From positions 1,488,001 through 1,552,000 of the forward strand of contig NZ_CP049935.1 of assembly GCF_011383005.1 (NCBI RefSeq): a stretch of 64,000 nt of DNA, in the 5' to 3' direction. The position numbers were made by a program, and so were the translations under genes. The notes beneath the pieces were generated by a model that saw only the letters and a program-made list of their open reading frames with translations, was not told where the DNA came from and did not search any database. Position 1 is the first letter of the stretch. Every line of letters begins with the position of its first letter. This document shows, one piece after another, positions 40,655 to 53,591 of the stretch. The DNA is from Phycicoccus sp. HDW14. Lineage in GTDB: Bacteria; Actinomycetota; Actinomycetes; Actinomycetales; Dermatophilaceae.

Positions 40655-40773
40655 GCGGCAACTCCTTCGATGTGGGGCAGCGCCGCCCCGTGGGTGGCGG
40701 CGCACCGGCCCAACATACCGGTCCCTGAGAAGCGTCGCGGGCCCGGTCCGGCTCGCGGCACGCGCATGGAATC

Positions 40774-42279
40774 ATGGGCCCCGTGTCCGACGGGTCCAGC
40801 ATCGAGGCGACCGAGGCCGCGCGGGGCGTCGCGACGTCCACGAGCCCGGTCGACGAGGCGCTGTCGCTGCTCACCCGGGCCCAGGACCTCGCCGACCAGC
40901 TGCGCGAGGAGGCCGGCACCGAGCTGAGCGCCGCCCGGGCCGAGGCCTCCCGCATCCGCGCCGAGTCGGCCGCGGCCGCCCACGAGCTCGCCGAGCTGAC
41001 CGCCCGGGTCGAGACCGCCCGCGAGGACTCCGACCGCCGGCTCGAGGAGACCCGCTCCGAGGTCGAGATCATGCTCGCCGACGCCGCCGACCAGGCGGCG
41101 CTGCTGCGCATGACGGCCACGAAGACCAGCGACGAGGCCGTCTCCATCGCCGAGGAGCAGGCGGCCTCCCTCGTGGCCGAGGCCCAGCGCCGGGCCGACG
41201 CGACCCTCGAGCGGGCCCGCCACGAGCACGAGACGACGATGACCCGCCTCGCCGACGAGGAGCGCGGGCACCAGGAGCGCTGGGCCGCCGAGCACGAGGT
41301 GCACACCGCCGAGCTCGCGACGCTGCGCGACACCACGCACGCCGAGCTCGCCGGCCTGCGCCAGGAGGCGGAGACCTACGCCGCCCGACACCGTGCGGAC
41401 GCCGAGGCCGAGGTGCTGGCCCGGCTCACCGAGCTGACCACCCGCGAGGAGGGCTCGCGCGCCGAGTCCGGCCGGCTGCTCGAGGACGCCCGGGCCGAGG
41501 CCACCCGGCTGCTGGCCGAGGCGGAGGCGGAGGCCGCGTCGGTCGTCGACAGCGCCGAGAAGCACCTGGCCTGGGCCCAGGGCACGGTCCGCGAGGTGCT
41601 CGAGCGGGCCGACGCCGAGCGCGAGCGCCGGGCCCGCGAGCACCATCAGGAGGTCGTCGAGCGCACCCGGTCGCACCGCCAGCGCGTCCAGACCCTCCTG
41701 CACAGCGCCACCGCCAAGAGCCGCGACCGGCTCGCCGAGGCCGAGTCCGAGTCGCGGCGGATGCGCGAGCTGGCCCAGTCCGTCCTCGCCGAGGCCCGCG
41801 CCGACGCCGAGCGCACCCGGGAGGCCGCGGCCCGCGAGTCCGAGCGGCTCGTCGCCGACGCCCGCGCCCGCGAGGCCGAGGCCACCGCCCGGGCCGAGCG
41901 CCGGCTGGCCGAGGCCGACGAGGGGGCCCGGCGGGTCCGGCAGAGCACGGCCGAGGACGTCGAGCGGATGCACCGCGAGGCCCACGAGTACCACCGGGCC
42001 GCGCGGGCCGAGATCGTCAAGGCCTCCGACGAGGCCCGCGAACGCGCCGACGCCGTCCGTGCCGAGGCGCACGCGGCGGTCGAGCGGGCCCGGGCCGAGG
42101 TGCATACACTCGCAGCGCGACGCGACGCGATCACCACCCAGCTGGGCCGGCTGTCGGGGGTCATCGACGCCCTGGCCGTCTCCGAGGACGACGCCCCGCC
42201 TCCCCCCGACGACCGGGCCGACCCGGGCCCCGCCGACCAGCCCACCGACACCGCACCCATCCCCGACCAGGAGTCCTGA
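40774..42279 (+). CDS. Long coiled-coil protein (cytoskeletal/DivIVA-associated)
   Basis: 501 residues. Nearly the whole protein from residue ~30 to 460 is an Ala/Glu/Arg-rich heptad coiled coil (for example LREEAGTELSAARAEASRIR, AEAESESRRMRELAQSVLAE), ending in ITTQLGRLSGVIDALAVS and an acidic Pro-rich tail. Similar proteins (Scy/FilP-like or annotated cellulose-binding) organise polar growth in Actinobacteria. Its stop overlaps the ATG of the DivIVA-domain gene, so they are coupled. The start is uncertain: GTG 40783 has an AATCAT box 7 nt upstream and may be a leaderless start, ATG 40774 has no ribosome binding site. Divergent from metK. Confidence 0.83.
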   Translation: MGPVSDGSSIEATEAARGVATSTSPVDEALSLLTRAQDLADQLREEAGTELSAARAEASRIRAESAAAAHELAELTARVETAREDSDRRLEETRSEVEIMLADAADQAALLRMTATKTSDEAVSIAEEQAASLVAEAQRRADATLERARHEHETTMTRLADEERGHQERWAAEHEVHTAELATLRDTTHAELAGLRQEAETYAARHRADAEAEVLARLTELTTREEGSRAESGRLLEDARAEATRLLAEAEAEAASVVDSAEKHLAWAQGTVREVLERADAERERRAREHHQEVVERTRSHRQRVQTLLHSATAKSRDRLAEAESESRRMRELAQSVLAEARADAERTREAAARESERLVADARAREAEATARAERRLAEADEGARRVRQSTAEDVERMHREAHEYHRAARAEIVKASDEARERADAVRAEAHAAVERARAEVHTLAARRDAITTQLGRLSGVIDALAVSEDDAPPPPDDRADPGPADQPTDTAPIPDQES

Positions 42280-43472
42280 TGAACCAGCCGGAGTTCCCCA
42301 CCGTCTTCCGCGGCTACGACCCCGTCCAGGTCGACGCGCACCTCGCGGCGCTGCACCAGGCCGTCGAGACCGCCCGGCAGGAGGCCGAGGCGGCCCGCCA
42401 GGAGGCCGCGGAGTCCTCGGTCGAGCTCTCCAAGACCCGCCAGGACGCCGAGGCCGCGGGCTCCGAGCTCGAGGCGCACCGCAGCCGCATCGCCCAGCTC
42501 GAGGACGAGGGCCGCAAGGTCTCCAGCCCGACCTTCGCCGACCTCGGCGAGCGCATCGGCTCGATGCTGGGGCTCGCCGACGAGGAGGCCTCCTCGATCC
42601 GCAGCGCGGCCGCCGAGGACGCCGACCAGACCCGCCGGCTCGCCGACGAGCAGTCGCAGCTGGCCCGTGCCGAGGCCGACACCTACGCCGAGGAGGTGCG
42701 CAACCGCGCCGACACCGACGCCGCCGAGGTGCTCTCGCGCGCCAAGGCCGAGGCCGACTCCATCGTCGACGACGCCGCCCGCGAGGCCGCCGCCCGCCGC
42801 GAGGAGGCCGAGGCCTACTTCGAGAAGCAGCGCGCCACGGCCGCCGCGCAGGCCGCCGACTTCGAGAAGACCCTCGGCGAGCGCCGCGACGCCGCCGCCG
42901 CCGAGTTCAACGACCAGATCGCCAAGCAGGACCAGGCCCTGCTGGCCGTCCAGGAGCGGGCCGACCTGCTCGCCCGGGAGGCCGAGGAGGACCACCAGGC
43001 CAAGACCGGCGAGGCCGGGCGCCTGCTCGAGGCCGCGCGCACCGAGGCCGCCGACATCGTCCGTTCCGCCAAGGAGCAGGCCGACCGTGTGCGCCGCGAC
43101 TCCGAGCGCGAGCTCGCCGCCGCCACCGCCCGCCGCGACAGCATCACCGCGCAGCTCTCGAACGTCCGCAACATGCTCGCCACGCTCGGCGGCCCCGCGG
43201 CCGCCGAGGCCCTCGCCCCGGCCGAGGACGAGGTCGTCGAGGAGTCCGCCGAGACCGGCGACGAGCGTCTGACCGAGGACGGCCGTCGCGTCCCGACCCT
43301 GGCCGAGCTCGCCGCCCAGGACGTGGAGGACGAGGACGCCGACGTCGAGGAGGTCGACGAGGAGGTCGAGCCCGAGGACGAGGCCGCCGACGACGTCGAG
43401 GACGAGCTCGGCGACGAGGGCGACGAGCCGGTCGAGGCCGCCGCGGGCAAGAAGGCCTCCGCCAAGCGCTGA
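42279..43472 (+). CDS. DivIVA-domain coiled-coil protein
   Basis: 397 residues. The N-terminus FPTVFRGYDPVQVDAHLAAL matches the membrane-binding head of DivIVA/Wag31-like proteins (FxxxxRGYDxxQVDxFL). A long coiled coil follows (EAARQEAAESSVELSKTRQD to ~residue 300), ending in RDSITAQLSNVRNMLATLGG, a segment that also closes the upstream protein. The last ~100 residues are extremely acidic (DEDADVEEVDEEVEPEDEAA) with a lysine cap KKASAKR. A role in polar growth or segregation is inferred. AGGAG lies before the ATG, and the start shares a base with the previous stop (TGATG). A strong terminator follows. Confidence 0.88.
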   Translation: MNQPEFPTVFRGYDPVQVDAHLAALHQAVETARQEAEAARQEAAESSVELSKTRQDAEAAGSELEAHRSRIAQLEDEGRKVSSPTFADLGERIGSMLGLADEEASSIRSAAAEDADQTRRLADEQSQLARAEADTYAEEVRNRADTDAAEVLSRAKAEADSIVDDAAREAAARREEAEAYFEKQRATAAAQAADFEKTLGERRDAAAAEFNDQIAKQDQALLAVQERADLLAREAEEDHQAKTGEAGRLLEAARTEAADIVRSAKEQADRVRRDSERELAAATARRDSITAQLSNVRNMLATLGGPAAAEALAPAEDEVVEESAETGDERLTEDGRRVPTLAELAAQDVEDEDADVEEVDEEVEPEDEAADDVEDELGDEGDEPVEAAAGKKASAKR

Positions 43473-43499
43473 CCTCCCGGGGCCCACCCGCAGTCGAAC

Positions 43500-43547
43500 G
43501 ACGAGAACATGCCGTCGACCCCACCGGGTCGACGGCACGTTCTCGTC
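43500..43547 (+). terminator. Terminator hairpin after the DivIVA-domain gene
   Basis: 22-nt arms (43500-43521 with 43526-43547) with one mismatch and a 4-nt loop CACC, 27 nt after the stop codon. Confidence 0.82.
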
Positions 43548-43572
43548 TCTCGACCGGTGGCAGGCTGGGGCC

Positions 43573-43866
43573 GTGAACCCCGGCCGGACCGTCGCGCCCC
43601 AGCGGCTGCGGGTCTTCCCGGACTGGTCCGCCGACCCGGTGTGGGCCGACGACGGCATGGTCGACCTCGACGACCTCCCGGTCACCGGCCGCCTGACGGA
43701 GGCGCTGCGGGCCTGGGCCCGGGAGTGGGAGCGCCTGCTCGGCCCGCGGTTCGAGGTTCGCGAGAAGGACGCGTACGCGGCGTGGCTGGACGCCGGGCGG
43801 CAGCACGCGCGGCGCCTGCAGGCCGAGCTCGGGCCCGACTGGACGGTGGAGTACACCGCCGAGTGA
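43573..43866 (+). CDS. Small hypothetical protein
   Basis: 97 residues; family not recognised. The sequence RVFPDWSADPVWADDGMVDL, LPVTGRLTEALRAWAREWER and DAYAAWLDAGRQHARRLQAE is rich in Trp and helical in its second half; no membrane segment or signal peptide. A CAGGCT box lies 6 nt before the GTG (weak leaderless signal). It is isolated between a terminator and the convergent coaBC gene (12 nt between ends). Confidence 0.68.
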   Translation: MNPGRTVAPQRLRVFPDWSADPVWADDGMVDLDDLPVTGRLTEALRAWAREWERLLGPRFEVREKDAYAAWLDAGRQHARRLQAELGPDWTVEYTAE

Positions 43867-43878
43867 GGGCCCGCCGGC

Positions 43879-45131
43879 TCAGAGCAGGTCGGTGACGACG
43901 TCCCAGACGGCGGCCGCGACGGCGTCCTTCGTGGCCGGCCCGACGTCGAGGACCGCCTCGCTCCCCCTGCGCAGCACGTGCACGGTGTTCTCGTCCTTGC
44001 CGAACGTCAGGTCGGCGCCGACCTCGTTGACGACGAGCACGTCGCAGCCCTTGCGCGCGAGCTTGGCCCGGCCGTGCTCGAGCACGGAGCCGTCGGCGTC
44101 CCCGGTCTCGGCGGCGAACCCGACGACGACCGGCGAGCCCGACCCGCCGCGCGCCGCGACGAGCCCGGCGAGGATGTCGGGGTTGCGCACGAGCGCGACG
44201 GCGGGAGCCGACTCGTCGGCGGAGCCGTCGGCCCCCACGCCGTGGGTCTTCTTGATCTTGTGCCCGGTGTAGGCGGCGGGCCGGAAGTCGGCGACCGCGG
44301 CGGCCATGACGACGACGTCGGCCTCGGCCGCCTCGGCGCGCACGGCGGACTCCATCTGCAGGGCGGTCTCGACCGGCACGGCGCGGACCCCGGCCGGGAC
44401 CTCGAGGCCGGACGTCGTGACGAGGACGACCTCGGCGCCCCGGGCCGCGGCGACCCGGGCCAGGGCGTACCCCTGCTTGCCCGACGAGCGGTTGCCGAGG
44501 AAGCGGACGGGGTCGAGCGGCTCGCGGGTGCCGCCGGCGCTGACGACCACCCGCCGCCCGGCCAGGGCGCCCCGGGCTGCCGGCGGGGCGGGAGCCGCCG
44601 CACCACTGCGCTCGAGCTCGCGCCGGCAGATCTCGAAGAGCTGCTCGGGCTCGGGCAGCCGTCCCGGCCCGCTGTCACGACCGGTCAGGCGGCCGGACGC
44701 GGGCGGCACGACGTGGACGCCGCGCTCGGTGAGGGTGCTGATGTTGGCCTGCGTCGCCGGGTGCTCGTACATCTCGGTGTGCATGGCGGGCGCCATGACG
44801 ACCGGGCAGCGCGCGGTGAGCAGGACGTTCGTGAGCAGGTCGTCGGCCTGGCCGGTGGCCGCGCGGGCCAGCAGGTCGGCGGTGGCCGGGGCGACGACGA
44901 CGAGGTCGGCCTCCTGGCCGATCCGCACGTGCGGGACCTCGGTGATGTCGGACCACACGTCGGTGTGGACCGGCTTGCCGGACAGTGCCGACCAGGTCGC
45001 CTCGCCGACGAAGTGCAGCGCCGAGGCCGTGGGGACGACGGTGACGTCGTGGCCGGCCTCGGTGAGCAGCCGCAGCAGCGAGCACGCCTTGTACGCCGCG
45101 ATGCCCCCGCGACGCCGAGGACGACCTTCAC
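43879..45131 (-). CDS. coaBC: CoaBC: phosphopantothenoylcysteine decarboxylase/synthetase (frameshifted)
   Basis: 417 residues after correction. The CoaC flavoprotein half begins VKVVLGVAGGIAAYKAC and continues ITEVPHVRIGQEADLVVVAP, PVVMAPAMHTEMYEHPATQ; the CoaB half has VVVSAGGTREPLDPVRFLGN, RSSGKQGYALARVAA and VGFAAETGDADG. It makes 4'-phosphopantetheine from phosphopantothenate and cysteine in CoA synthesis. One base is missing in the C run 45104-45108; restoring it joins VKVVLGVAG to GIAAYKACSLLRLL. GTG start 7 nt after the rpoZ stop, part of a mihF-gmk-rpoZ-coaBC run. Confidence 0.93.
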
Positions 45132-45138
45132 GGTGGGG

Positions 45139-45417
45139 TCAGCCCTCGGTCGGGGTCTCGGGGGTCGGCTCGGAGGTCAGGAGGCCCTCGTTGATCTCGC
45201 GGAGGGAGATGGACAGCGGCTTCTCGTGGACCTCGGAGTCGACGAGCGGGCCGACGTACTCGAGGAGGCCCTCCTGGAGCTGGGCGTAGTAGGCGTTGAT
45301 CTGCCGGGCCCGCTTCGCGGAGTAGAGGACGAGGGCGTACTTGGAGTCGGCCTGCTCGAGGAGCTCGTCGATCGGCGGGTTGGTGATGCCGATGGGGGTC
45401 GCCGTGGTTCCGGACAC
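45139..45417 (-). CDS. rpoZ: RNA polymerase omega subunit
   Basis: 92 residues. Omega signature: [40 protein letters not shown] and [14 protein letters not shown]. It stabilises the beta' subunit during RNAP assembly. GTG start 3 nt after the gmk stop; coaBC follows after 7 nt. Gene order gmk-rpoZ-coaBC-metK is conserved in Actinobacteria. Confidence 0.96.
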   Translation of the reverse strand: MSGTTATPIGITNPPIDELLEQADSKYALVLYSAKRARQINAYYAQLQEGLLEYVGPLVDSEVHEKPLSISLREINEGLLTSEPTPETPTEG

Positions 45418-45420
45418 GCG

Positions 45421-46002
45421 TCAGTCTCGTTTCGATGTGGGGACGGGGGTTCGCGTCCATGATACGAGGTCCTCCGCCGCACGCCGAACGTCGTCGTTGA
45501 CGACCGTGACGTCGAACTCCTCGGCGGCGGCCAGCTCGACCCGGGCGGTGTCGAGGCGCGCGGCCCGTTCCTCGGCGTCCTCGGTGCCCCGCCCGACGAG
45601 CCGGCGGACCAGCTCCTCCCAGCTCGGGGGTGCGAGGAAGACGAAGAAGGCGTCGGGCATGGTGCGGCGCACCTGGCGGGCCCCTGCGAGGTCGATCTCG
45701 AGCAGCGCCGGCCGGCCGGCGGCCAGCGCCTCCTCGACGGGGGCGCGCGGCGTGCCGTACTTGGCCCGGCCGTGGACGACCGCCCACTCGAGGAGCTCGC
45801 CGGCGGCGACCATCTCCTCGAAGCGCTCGTCGGAGACGAAGTGGTAGTGGACACCCTCGACCTCGCCGGGACGGGGGCGCCGGGTGGTCACCGACACCGA
45901 GAGCCACACCTCGGGGTGGTGCTCCCGGACGTAGGCAGCGAGCGTCCCCTTGCCGACCGCGGTCGGCCCGGCGAGGACGGTGAGGCGGGAGGGGGTCGTC
46001 AC
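45421..46002 (-). CDS. gmk: Guanylate kinase
   Basis: 193 residues. P-loop [16 protein letters not shown], then the GMP-binding region [40 protein letters not shown] and [19 protein letters not shown]. It phosphorylates GMP to GDP. The GTG overlaps the mihF stop by 4 bp. Length and motif order are typical. Confidence 0.96.
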   Translation of the reverse strand: MTTPSRLTVLAGPTAVGKGTLAAYVREHHPEVWLSVSVTTRRPRPGEVEGVHYHFVSDERFEEMVAAGELLEWAVVHGRAKYGTPRAPVEEALAAGRPALLEIDLAGARQVRRTMPDAFFVFLAPPSWEELVRRLVGRGTEDAEERAARLDTARVELAAAEEFDVTVVNDDVRRAAEDLVSWTRTPVPTSKRD

Positions 46003-46316
46003 TGCCGCCCGAAGCGGTCGAGGAGCGCCGCCACCTGGTTCTGGCCGAGGCCGCGCACGCGACGGCTCTCGGAGATGCCGATCTCCTCCATGATCTGGCG
46101 GGCCCGGACCCGGCCGACGCCCGGCATCGACTCGAGCAGCGCCGACACCCGCATCTTCCCCACCACGTCGTTGCTCTTCCCCTCCTCGATGACGGCGCCC
46201 AGCGAGGCACCGGCCCGCTTGAGACGGTTCTTCACCTCGGCCCGTTCGCGTCGGGAGGCAGCCGCCTTCTCGAGGGCGGCTGCGCGCTGTTCCTGGGTGA
46301 GCGGGGGAAGGGCCAC
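45999..46316 (-). CDS. mihF: Integration host factor, actinobacterial type (mIHF)
   Basis: 105 residues, the size of mIHF/sIHF, which is unrelated to the alpha/beta IHF of proteobacteria. The C-terminal helix-two-turn-helix region [20 protein letters not shown] followed by [20 protein letters not shown] is diagnostic. It is a nucleoid protein that binds and bends DNA and stimulates phage-type integration. AGGA lies 9 nt before the GTG. It leads the mihF-gmk-rpoZ-coaBC run and lies 90 nt downstream of pyrF. Confidence 0.95.
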   Translation of the reverse strand: MALPPLTQEQRAAALEKAAASRRERAEVKNRLKRAGASLGAVIEEGKSNDVVGKMRVSALLESMPGVGRVRARQIMEEIGISESRRVRGLGQNQVAALLDRFGRQ

Positions 46317-46406
46317 GGAGAGTTCCTGACGGTCACTGCGGGCGCTGGCTGCTCAACGTCCGACTGTTCGTTCGCGACAATACCGCGCCGGAGGAGGCCC
46401 CCGACA

Positions 46407-47273
46407 TCAGCCTCGCCGCGCCCCGACGACGGCCGCGAGGTCGTCGGCGCTGCGCCGGGCCGCGGCCCGCAGGGCGGCGACGGACGGGCCCGCCCCGAGC
46501 ACCTCGCGCGAGCTGTTGCCGAGCACCTGGGGCAGGGCGTCGCCGAAGGTCTCGCGCAGCCCCTCGGGGGTCCCGCCCTGGGCCCCGAGACCCGGTGCGA
46601 GCAGCGGCGCCGCCGACCCGGCGAGGTCGAGACCGAGGTCGCGGGCCGCCGTGCCGACGGTCGCCCCGACGACGAGCCCGACGCTGCCGAGGCCCCCCGC
46701 CTCCCGGGCCGCCGCGTTGTCCTCGGCCGCGCCCTCGACGACCGAGGCGGCGACGGTGCGCCCGTCGAGCACGGCGTGCTGCACCGAGGGCCCCTCAGGG
46801 TTGGACGTCAGCGCCAGCACGAACACCCCGCGCCCGGTGGCCGCCCCGAGGTCGAGCGCCGGCCGCAGCGACCCGTACCCGAGGAACGGGCTGACCGTCA
46901 CGGCGTCGGCCCGCAGGGGCGAGTCGTCGGAGAGGTAGGCCTGCGCGTAGCCGCCCATCGTCGTGCCGATGTCCCCGCGCTTGGCGTCGAGCAGGGTGAG
47001 GGTCCCGGCCTCCCGCAGCGCCTCGAGGGTGCGCTCGAGCACGGCGACACCGCGCGAGCCGAACCGCTCGAAGAACGCGGACTGCGGCTTGACGCAGGCC
47101 ACCGATCCCCCGAAGGCCTCGACGCAGGCCGCCGCGAACCGCTCGAGTCCGTCGACGGTGTCGGGCAGGCCCCAGGCGTCGAGCAGGGCGGCGTGCGGGT
47201 CGATGCCCGGGCAGAACGGGCCGTGCTCGTCCATCGCGGCGCGCAGCCGGGTGCCGAAGGGGGTGCTCGTCAC
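46407..47273 (-). CDS. pyrF: Orotidine 5'-phosphate decarboxylase (long, actinobacterial type)
   Basis: 288 residues, the longer subfamily 2 form. FCPGIDPHAALLDAWGLPDT near the start, CVKPQSAFFERFGSRGVAVL, the catalytic DAKRGDIGTTMGGYAQAYL (Asp-Lys-xx-Asp array), and LLAPGLGAQGGTPEGL in the phosphate loop. It decarboxylates OMP to UMP, the last pathway step. It is the last gene of the pyr operon and its GTG overlaps the pyrD stop by 4 bp. Confidence 0.96.
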   Translation of the reverse strand: MTSTPFGTRLRAAMDEHGPFCPGIDPHAALLDAWGLPDTVDGLERFAAACVEAFGGSVACVKPQSAFFERFGSRGVAVLERTLEALREAGTLTLLDAKRGDIGTTMGGYAQAYLSDDSPLRADAVTVSPFLGYGSLRPALDLGAATGRGVFVLALTSNPEGPSVQHAVLDGRTVAASVVEGAAEDNAAAREAGGLGSVGLVVGATVGTAARDLGLDLAGSAAPLLAPGLGAQGGTPEGLRETFGDALPQVLGNSSREVLGAGPSVAALRAAARRSADDLAAVVGARRG

Positions 47274-48229
47274 AGCGTGACCATCCTGTCGTGGGCGATG
47301 CCGACGACGTCGGCGAAGCGGGTGAAGCCGTGCCGGGCCACCTCGGCCTCGAGCTCGGTGAGGACCCGGCGCGGCGCGTGCGGGTCGTTGAAGGTCGCGG
47401 TGCCCACCTGGACGGCCGAGGCGCCGGCGGCGACCAGCTCGAGGGCGTCGGTGCCGGTGCGCACTCCCCCGACGCCGATGACCGGAGCGGTCGGGATCGT
47501 GCCCGCGCGCATGGCCGAGGTGACCTGCCAGATGGCCCGCACGGCGACCGGACGGACGGCCGGCCCGGAGAGCCCGCCCGTCGTGCCGGCCAGCTGCGGG
47601 CGGAGCAGGTCGGTGTCGATGACGATGCCGAGCAGGGTGTTGATCATCGTCAGGCCGTCGGCCCCGACCCGCAGGGCGGCGTCGGCGATGGCGACGATGT
47701 CGGTGACGTCCGGGGTGAGCTTGGCAAACACCGGCACGCCGTCGGGCACGCGCGTGCGGACGATCTGCACGACCCGCTCCGACGACACCGGGTCGCAGGC
47801 GAAGACGAGCCCGCGGTTGGCGACGTTGGGGCAGGAGATGTTGGCCTCGACCCCGACGACGCACGACCAGGCCGGCGAGGCGACGAGCCGCTGCACGACC
47901 TCGCCGAACTCCTCGGCGGTGTTGCCGGCGACCGACACGAGCACGCGGGCGCCCTGCTCGGCCAGCCACGGAAGGTCCTTGTCGCAGAACGCGTCGATGC
48001 CCGGGCCCTGGAGCCCGATGGAGTTGAGCATCCCGGAGGCGGTCTCGGCCATCCGCGGCGTGGCGCGACCCGAGCGCGGGTCCTTCATCACCGTCTTGGT
48101 GACGAAGGCGCCGAGCTCGGACACCGGGAAGAACCGGTGCAGCTCCTGGCCGTTCGCGGCGCACCCGGACGCCGTCATCACCGGGTTCGGCAGCTCGGCA
48201 CCGGCGAGGGTCGTCGTCATGTCCACCAT
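47270..48229 (-). CDS. pyrD: Dihydroorotate dehydrogenase, class 1B catalytic subunit
   Basis: 319 residues. Features of the NAD-dependent class 1B enzyme: NPVMTASGCAANGQELHRFF, VTKTVMKDPRSGRATPRMAE, SVAGNTAEEFGEVVQRL, EANISCPNVANRGLVFACDP with the catalytic Cys, and IGVGGVRTGTDALELVAAGA for FMN phosphate. Presence of pyrK upstream fits class 1B and means electrons go to NAD+, not to quinones. The ATG at 48229 shares a base with the pyrK stop once the frameshift is repaired (TGATG). ATG 48220 is an alternative. Confidence 0.95.
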   Translation of the reverse strand: MVDMTTTLAGAELPNPVMTASGCAANGQELHRFFPVSELGAFVTKTVMKDPRSGRATPRMAETASGMLNSIGLQGPGIDAFCDKDLPWLAEQGARVLVSVAGNTAEEFGEVVQRLVASPAWSCVVGVEANISCPNVANRGLVFACDPVSSERVVQIVRTRVPDGVPVFAKLTPDVTDIVAIADAALRVGADGLTMINTLLGIVIDTDLLRPQLAGTTGGLSGPAVRPVAVRAIWQVTSAMRAGTIPTAPVIGVGGVRTGTDALELVAAGASAVQVGTATFNDPHAPRRVLTELEAEVARHGFTRFADVVGIAHDRMVTL

Positions 48230-49099
48230 CAGTGGCCCCCGGCCTCGGGGCGCCGAGCGCGTCGTCGGGCACGCGGGTGATGCCGCCCTCGATGGCGTCC
48301 CAGCGCACCCGGTCGCCACGGAACACCGGGCCCTCGACGCAGGAGCGGACCATCCGGGTGACGCCGTCGTTGCCGGTGACCGGCATGACGCAGGTCATGC
48401 AGACCCCGATGCCGCAGGCCATCGACTCCTCGACGGCGACCTGCGCGACCGCGCCGTGCGCCTGCGCGACGTCGGTGACCGAGCGGAGCATCCCCATCGG
48501 CCCACAGGCGTAGACCACGCCGGCCGAGGTGCGGTCGACGACGTCGCCGAGCACGTCGGAGACCCAGCCCCGGCGCCCGGCCGAGCCGTCGTCGGTGGTG
48601 ACGGTGACCCCGTCGGCGGTGCGCCGGGCCTCGACGACCCCGAAGAGCCGGTCCTCCGACGCCGCCCCGAGGACCATCTCGACGTGGCAGCCGCGCTCGC
48701 GCAGCGCCTCGGCGAGCCAGAACAGCGGCGCCGAACCGTAGCCGCCCCCGACGAGCACGCAGGCGACCGGCTCGGCAGGCAGCGGGAACGGCCGGCCGAG
48801 CGGCCCCACGACGTCGACCGCGTCGTGCGCGGACAGGCCGGTGAGCCACTGGGTGCCGGGGCCGTGGGCGGCGACGACGACGTCGACCGTGCCGCCGTAG
48901 GTGCCCGACGGCTTGACCTTGTGCAGCGAGAAGCAGCGGCGCAGCAGGTTCGCCGACGTCGGCCCGCCGACGGCCAGGGCGACGAACTGCCCGGGGTGGG
49001 CGAGCTCGGCGACGCCCGGCGCGACGAGGGTCAAGTGGTGGTAGGCGCCCACCCGCCGGTTGGCGATGACCTCGCCGGCGACCTGGACGACCCCTGCGC

Positions 49100-49103
<4 letters not shown>
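48229..49103 (-). CDS. pyrK: Dihydroorotate dehydrogenase electron transfer subunit (frameshifted near its end)
   Basis: 291 residues after correction. FAD domain: [12 protein letters not shown] and [14 protein letters not shown] domain: [20 protein letters not shown] and [10 protein letters not shown]; 2Fe-2S cysteines: [14 protein letters not shown] plus the later C in [10 protein letters not shown]. It passes electrons from PyrD-bound FMN to NAD+. In the raw sequence the frame runs past the expected end into pyrD; adding one base to the C run 48236-48240 gives an end in RPGGH and a TGA overlapping the pyrD ATG. The GTG overlaps the carB stop by 4 bp. Confidence 0.92.
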
Positions 49104-52427
<3,324 letters not shown>

Positions 52428-52428
<1 letters not shown>

Positions 52429-53591
52429 CAGCTCACCCCCTCCGTCGTCGCGCCGGGCGTTCGACCGGACATCAGGTCGGTGAACCGGTCGAAGAGGTAG
52501 GCGGCGTCGTGCGGGCCGGCCGCGGCCTCCGGGTGGTACTGCACCGAGAAGGCGACGAGGCGGTCGCCGTCGCGGACCTCGAGGCCCTCGACGACGTCGT
52601 CGTTGAGGCAGACGTGGCTGACGCTCGCGGCGCCGAACTCGGTGGCGGTGGAGCCCTCCAGCGGCGCGTCGACGGCGAAGCCGTGGTTGTGGGCGGTGAC
52701 CTCGACCTTGCCGGTGGTGCGGTCCATGACCGGCTGGTTGATGCCACGGTGCCCGTACTTCAGCTTGTAGGTGCCGAAGCCGAGGGCCTTCCCGAGGATC
52801 TGGTTGCCGAAGCAGATGCCGAAGTACGGGAGGCCGTCGCGCAGCACCCCGCGCAGCAGCTCGGCCTGGATCTCGGCGGTGGCGGGGTCACCCGGGCCGT
52901 TGGAGAAGAAGACGCCGTCGGGCTCGACCGCGCGGACCTCGTCGAGGGTGGCGGTGGCGGGCAGCACGTGCACCTCGATGCCGCGCTCGGCCATCATCCG
53001 CGGGGTGTTGCTCTTGATGCCGAGGTCGACCGCGGCGACGGTGAACCGCTTCTCCCCCACCGGCTGCACGAGGTAGGCCTCCTTCGTCGCGACCTCGGCG
53101 GCCAGCGCCGAGCCGGCCATCTCGGGAGCGCCCGTGACGCGGTGCAGCAGCTCGGGGCGGCTCATCGCCGAGACGTCGCCGGAGAAGATGCCGACCCGCA
53201 TCGCACCCCGCTCGCGCAGGTGGCGGGTCAGGGCGCGGGTGTCGACGTCGCAGATGCCGACGACGCCCTGCGCGTCCAGCTCCTCCTCGAGGGACCGGTT
53301 CGAGCGCCAGCTCGACGGCCGCAGCGCGGGGTCGCGCACGACGTAGCCCGCGACCCAGATGCGCCCGGACTCGTCGTCCTCGTCGTTCCAGCCGGTGTTG
53401 CCGACGTGCGGGGCGGTCATGACGACGACCTGGCGGTGGTAGCTCGGGTCGGTGAGGGTCTCCTGGTAGCCGGTCATGCCGGTGGAGAAGACGGCCTCGC
53501 CGACGGTCTCGCCGAGGTGGCCGTAGGCGCTTCCGGTGAACGTGCGCCCGTCCTCGAGGACGAGGACGGCGGGCTCGCGGGTGGTCAGCAC
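52428..53591 (-). CDS. carA: Carbamoyl-phosphate synthase small subunit
   Basis: 387 residues. N-terminal domain [20 protein letters not shown] and [17 protein letters not shown]; class I glutamine amidotransferase with the nucleophile in [23 protein letters not shown], and the catalytic His-Glu in [15 protein letters not shown]. It supplies ammonia from glutamine to CarB. Start at GTG 53591 is chosen because it gives the family N-terminus; it overlaps the pyrC end by 7 bp. The stop TGA shares a base with the carB ATG. Confidence 0.95.

Noticed and set aside
40655..40773. SAM riboswitch upstream of metK
   Set aside because: No SAM-I, SAM-II or SAM-IV consensus blocks could be found in the 119 nt; a normal AAGGAGTT ribosome binding site is present.
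40512..43472. A 986-codon frame on the plus strand spanning both coiled-coil genes
   Set aside because: Its first half is the shadow frame of the upstream coiled-coil gene; only the part from 42279 (DivIVA head) is real.
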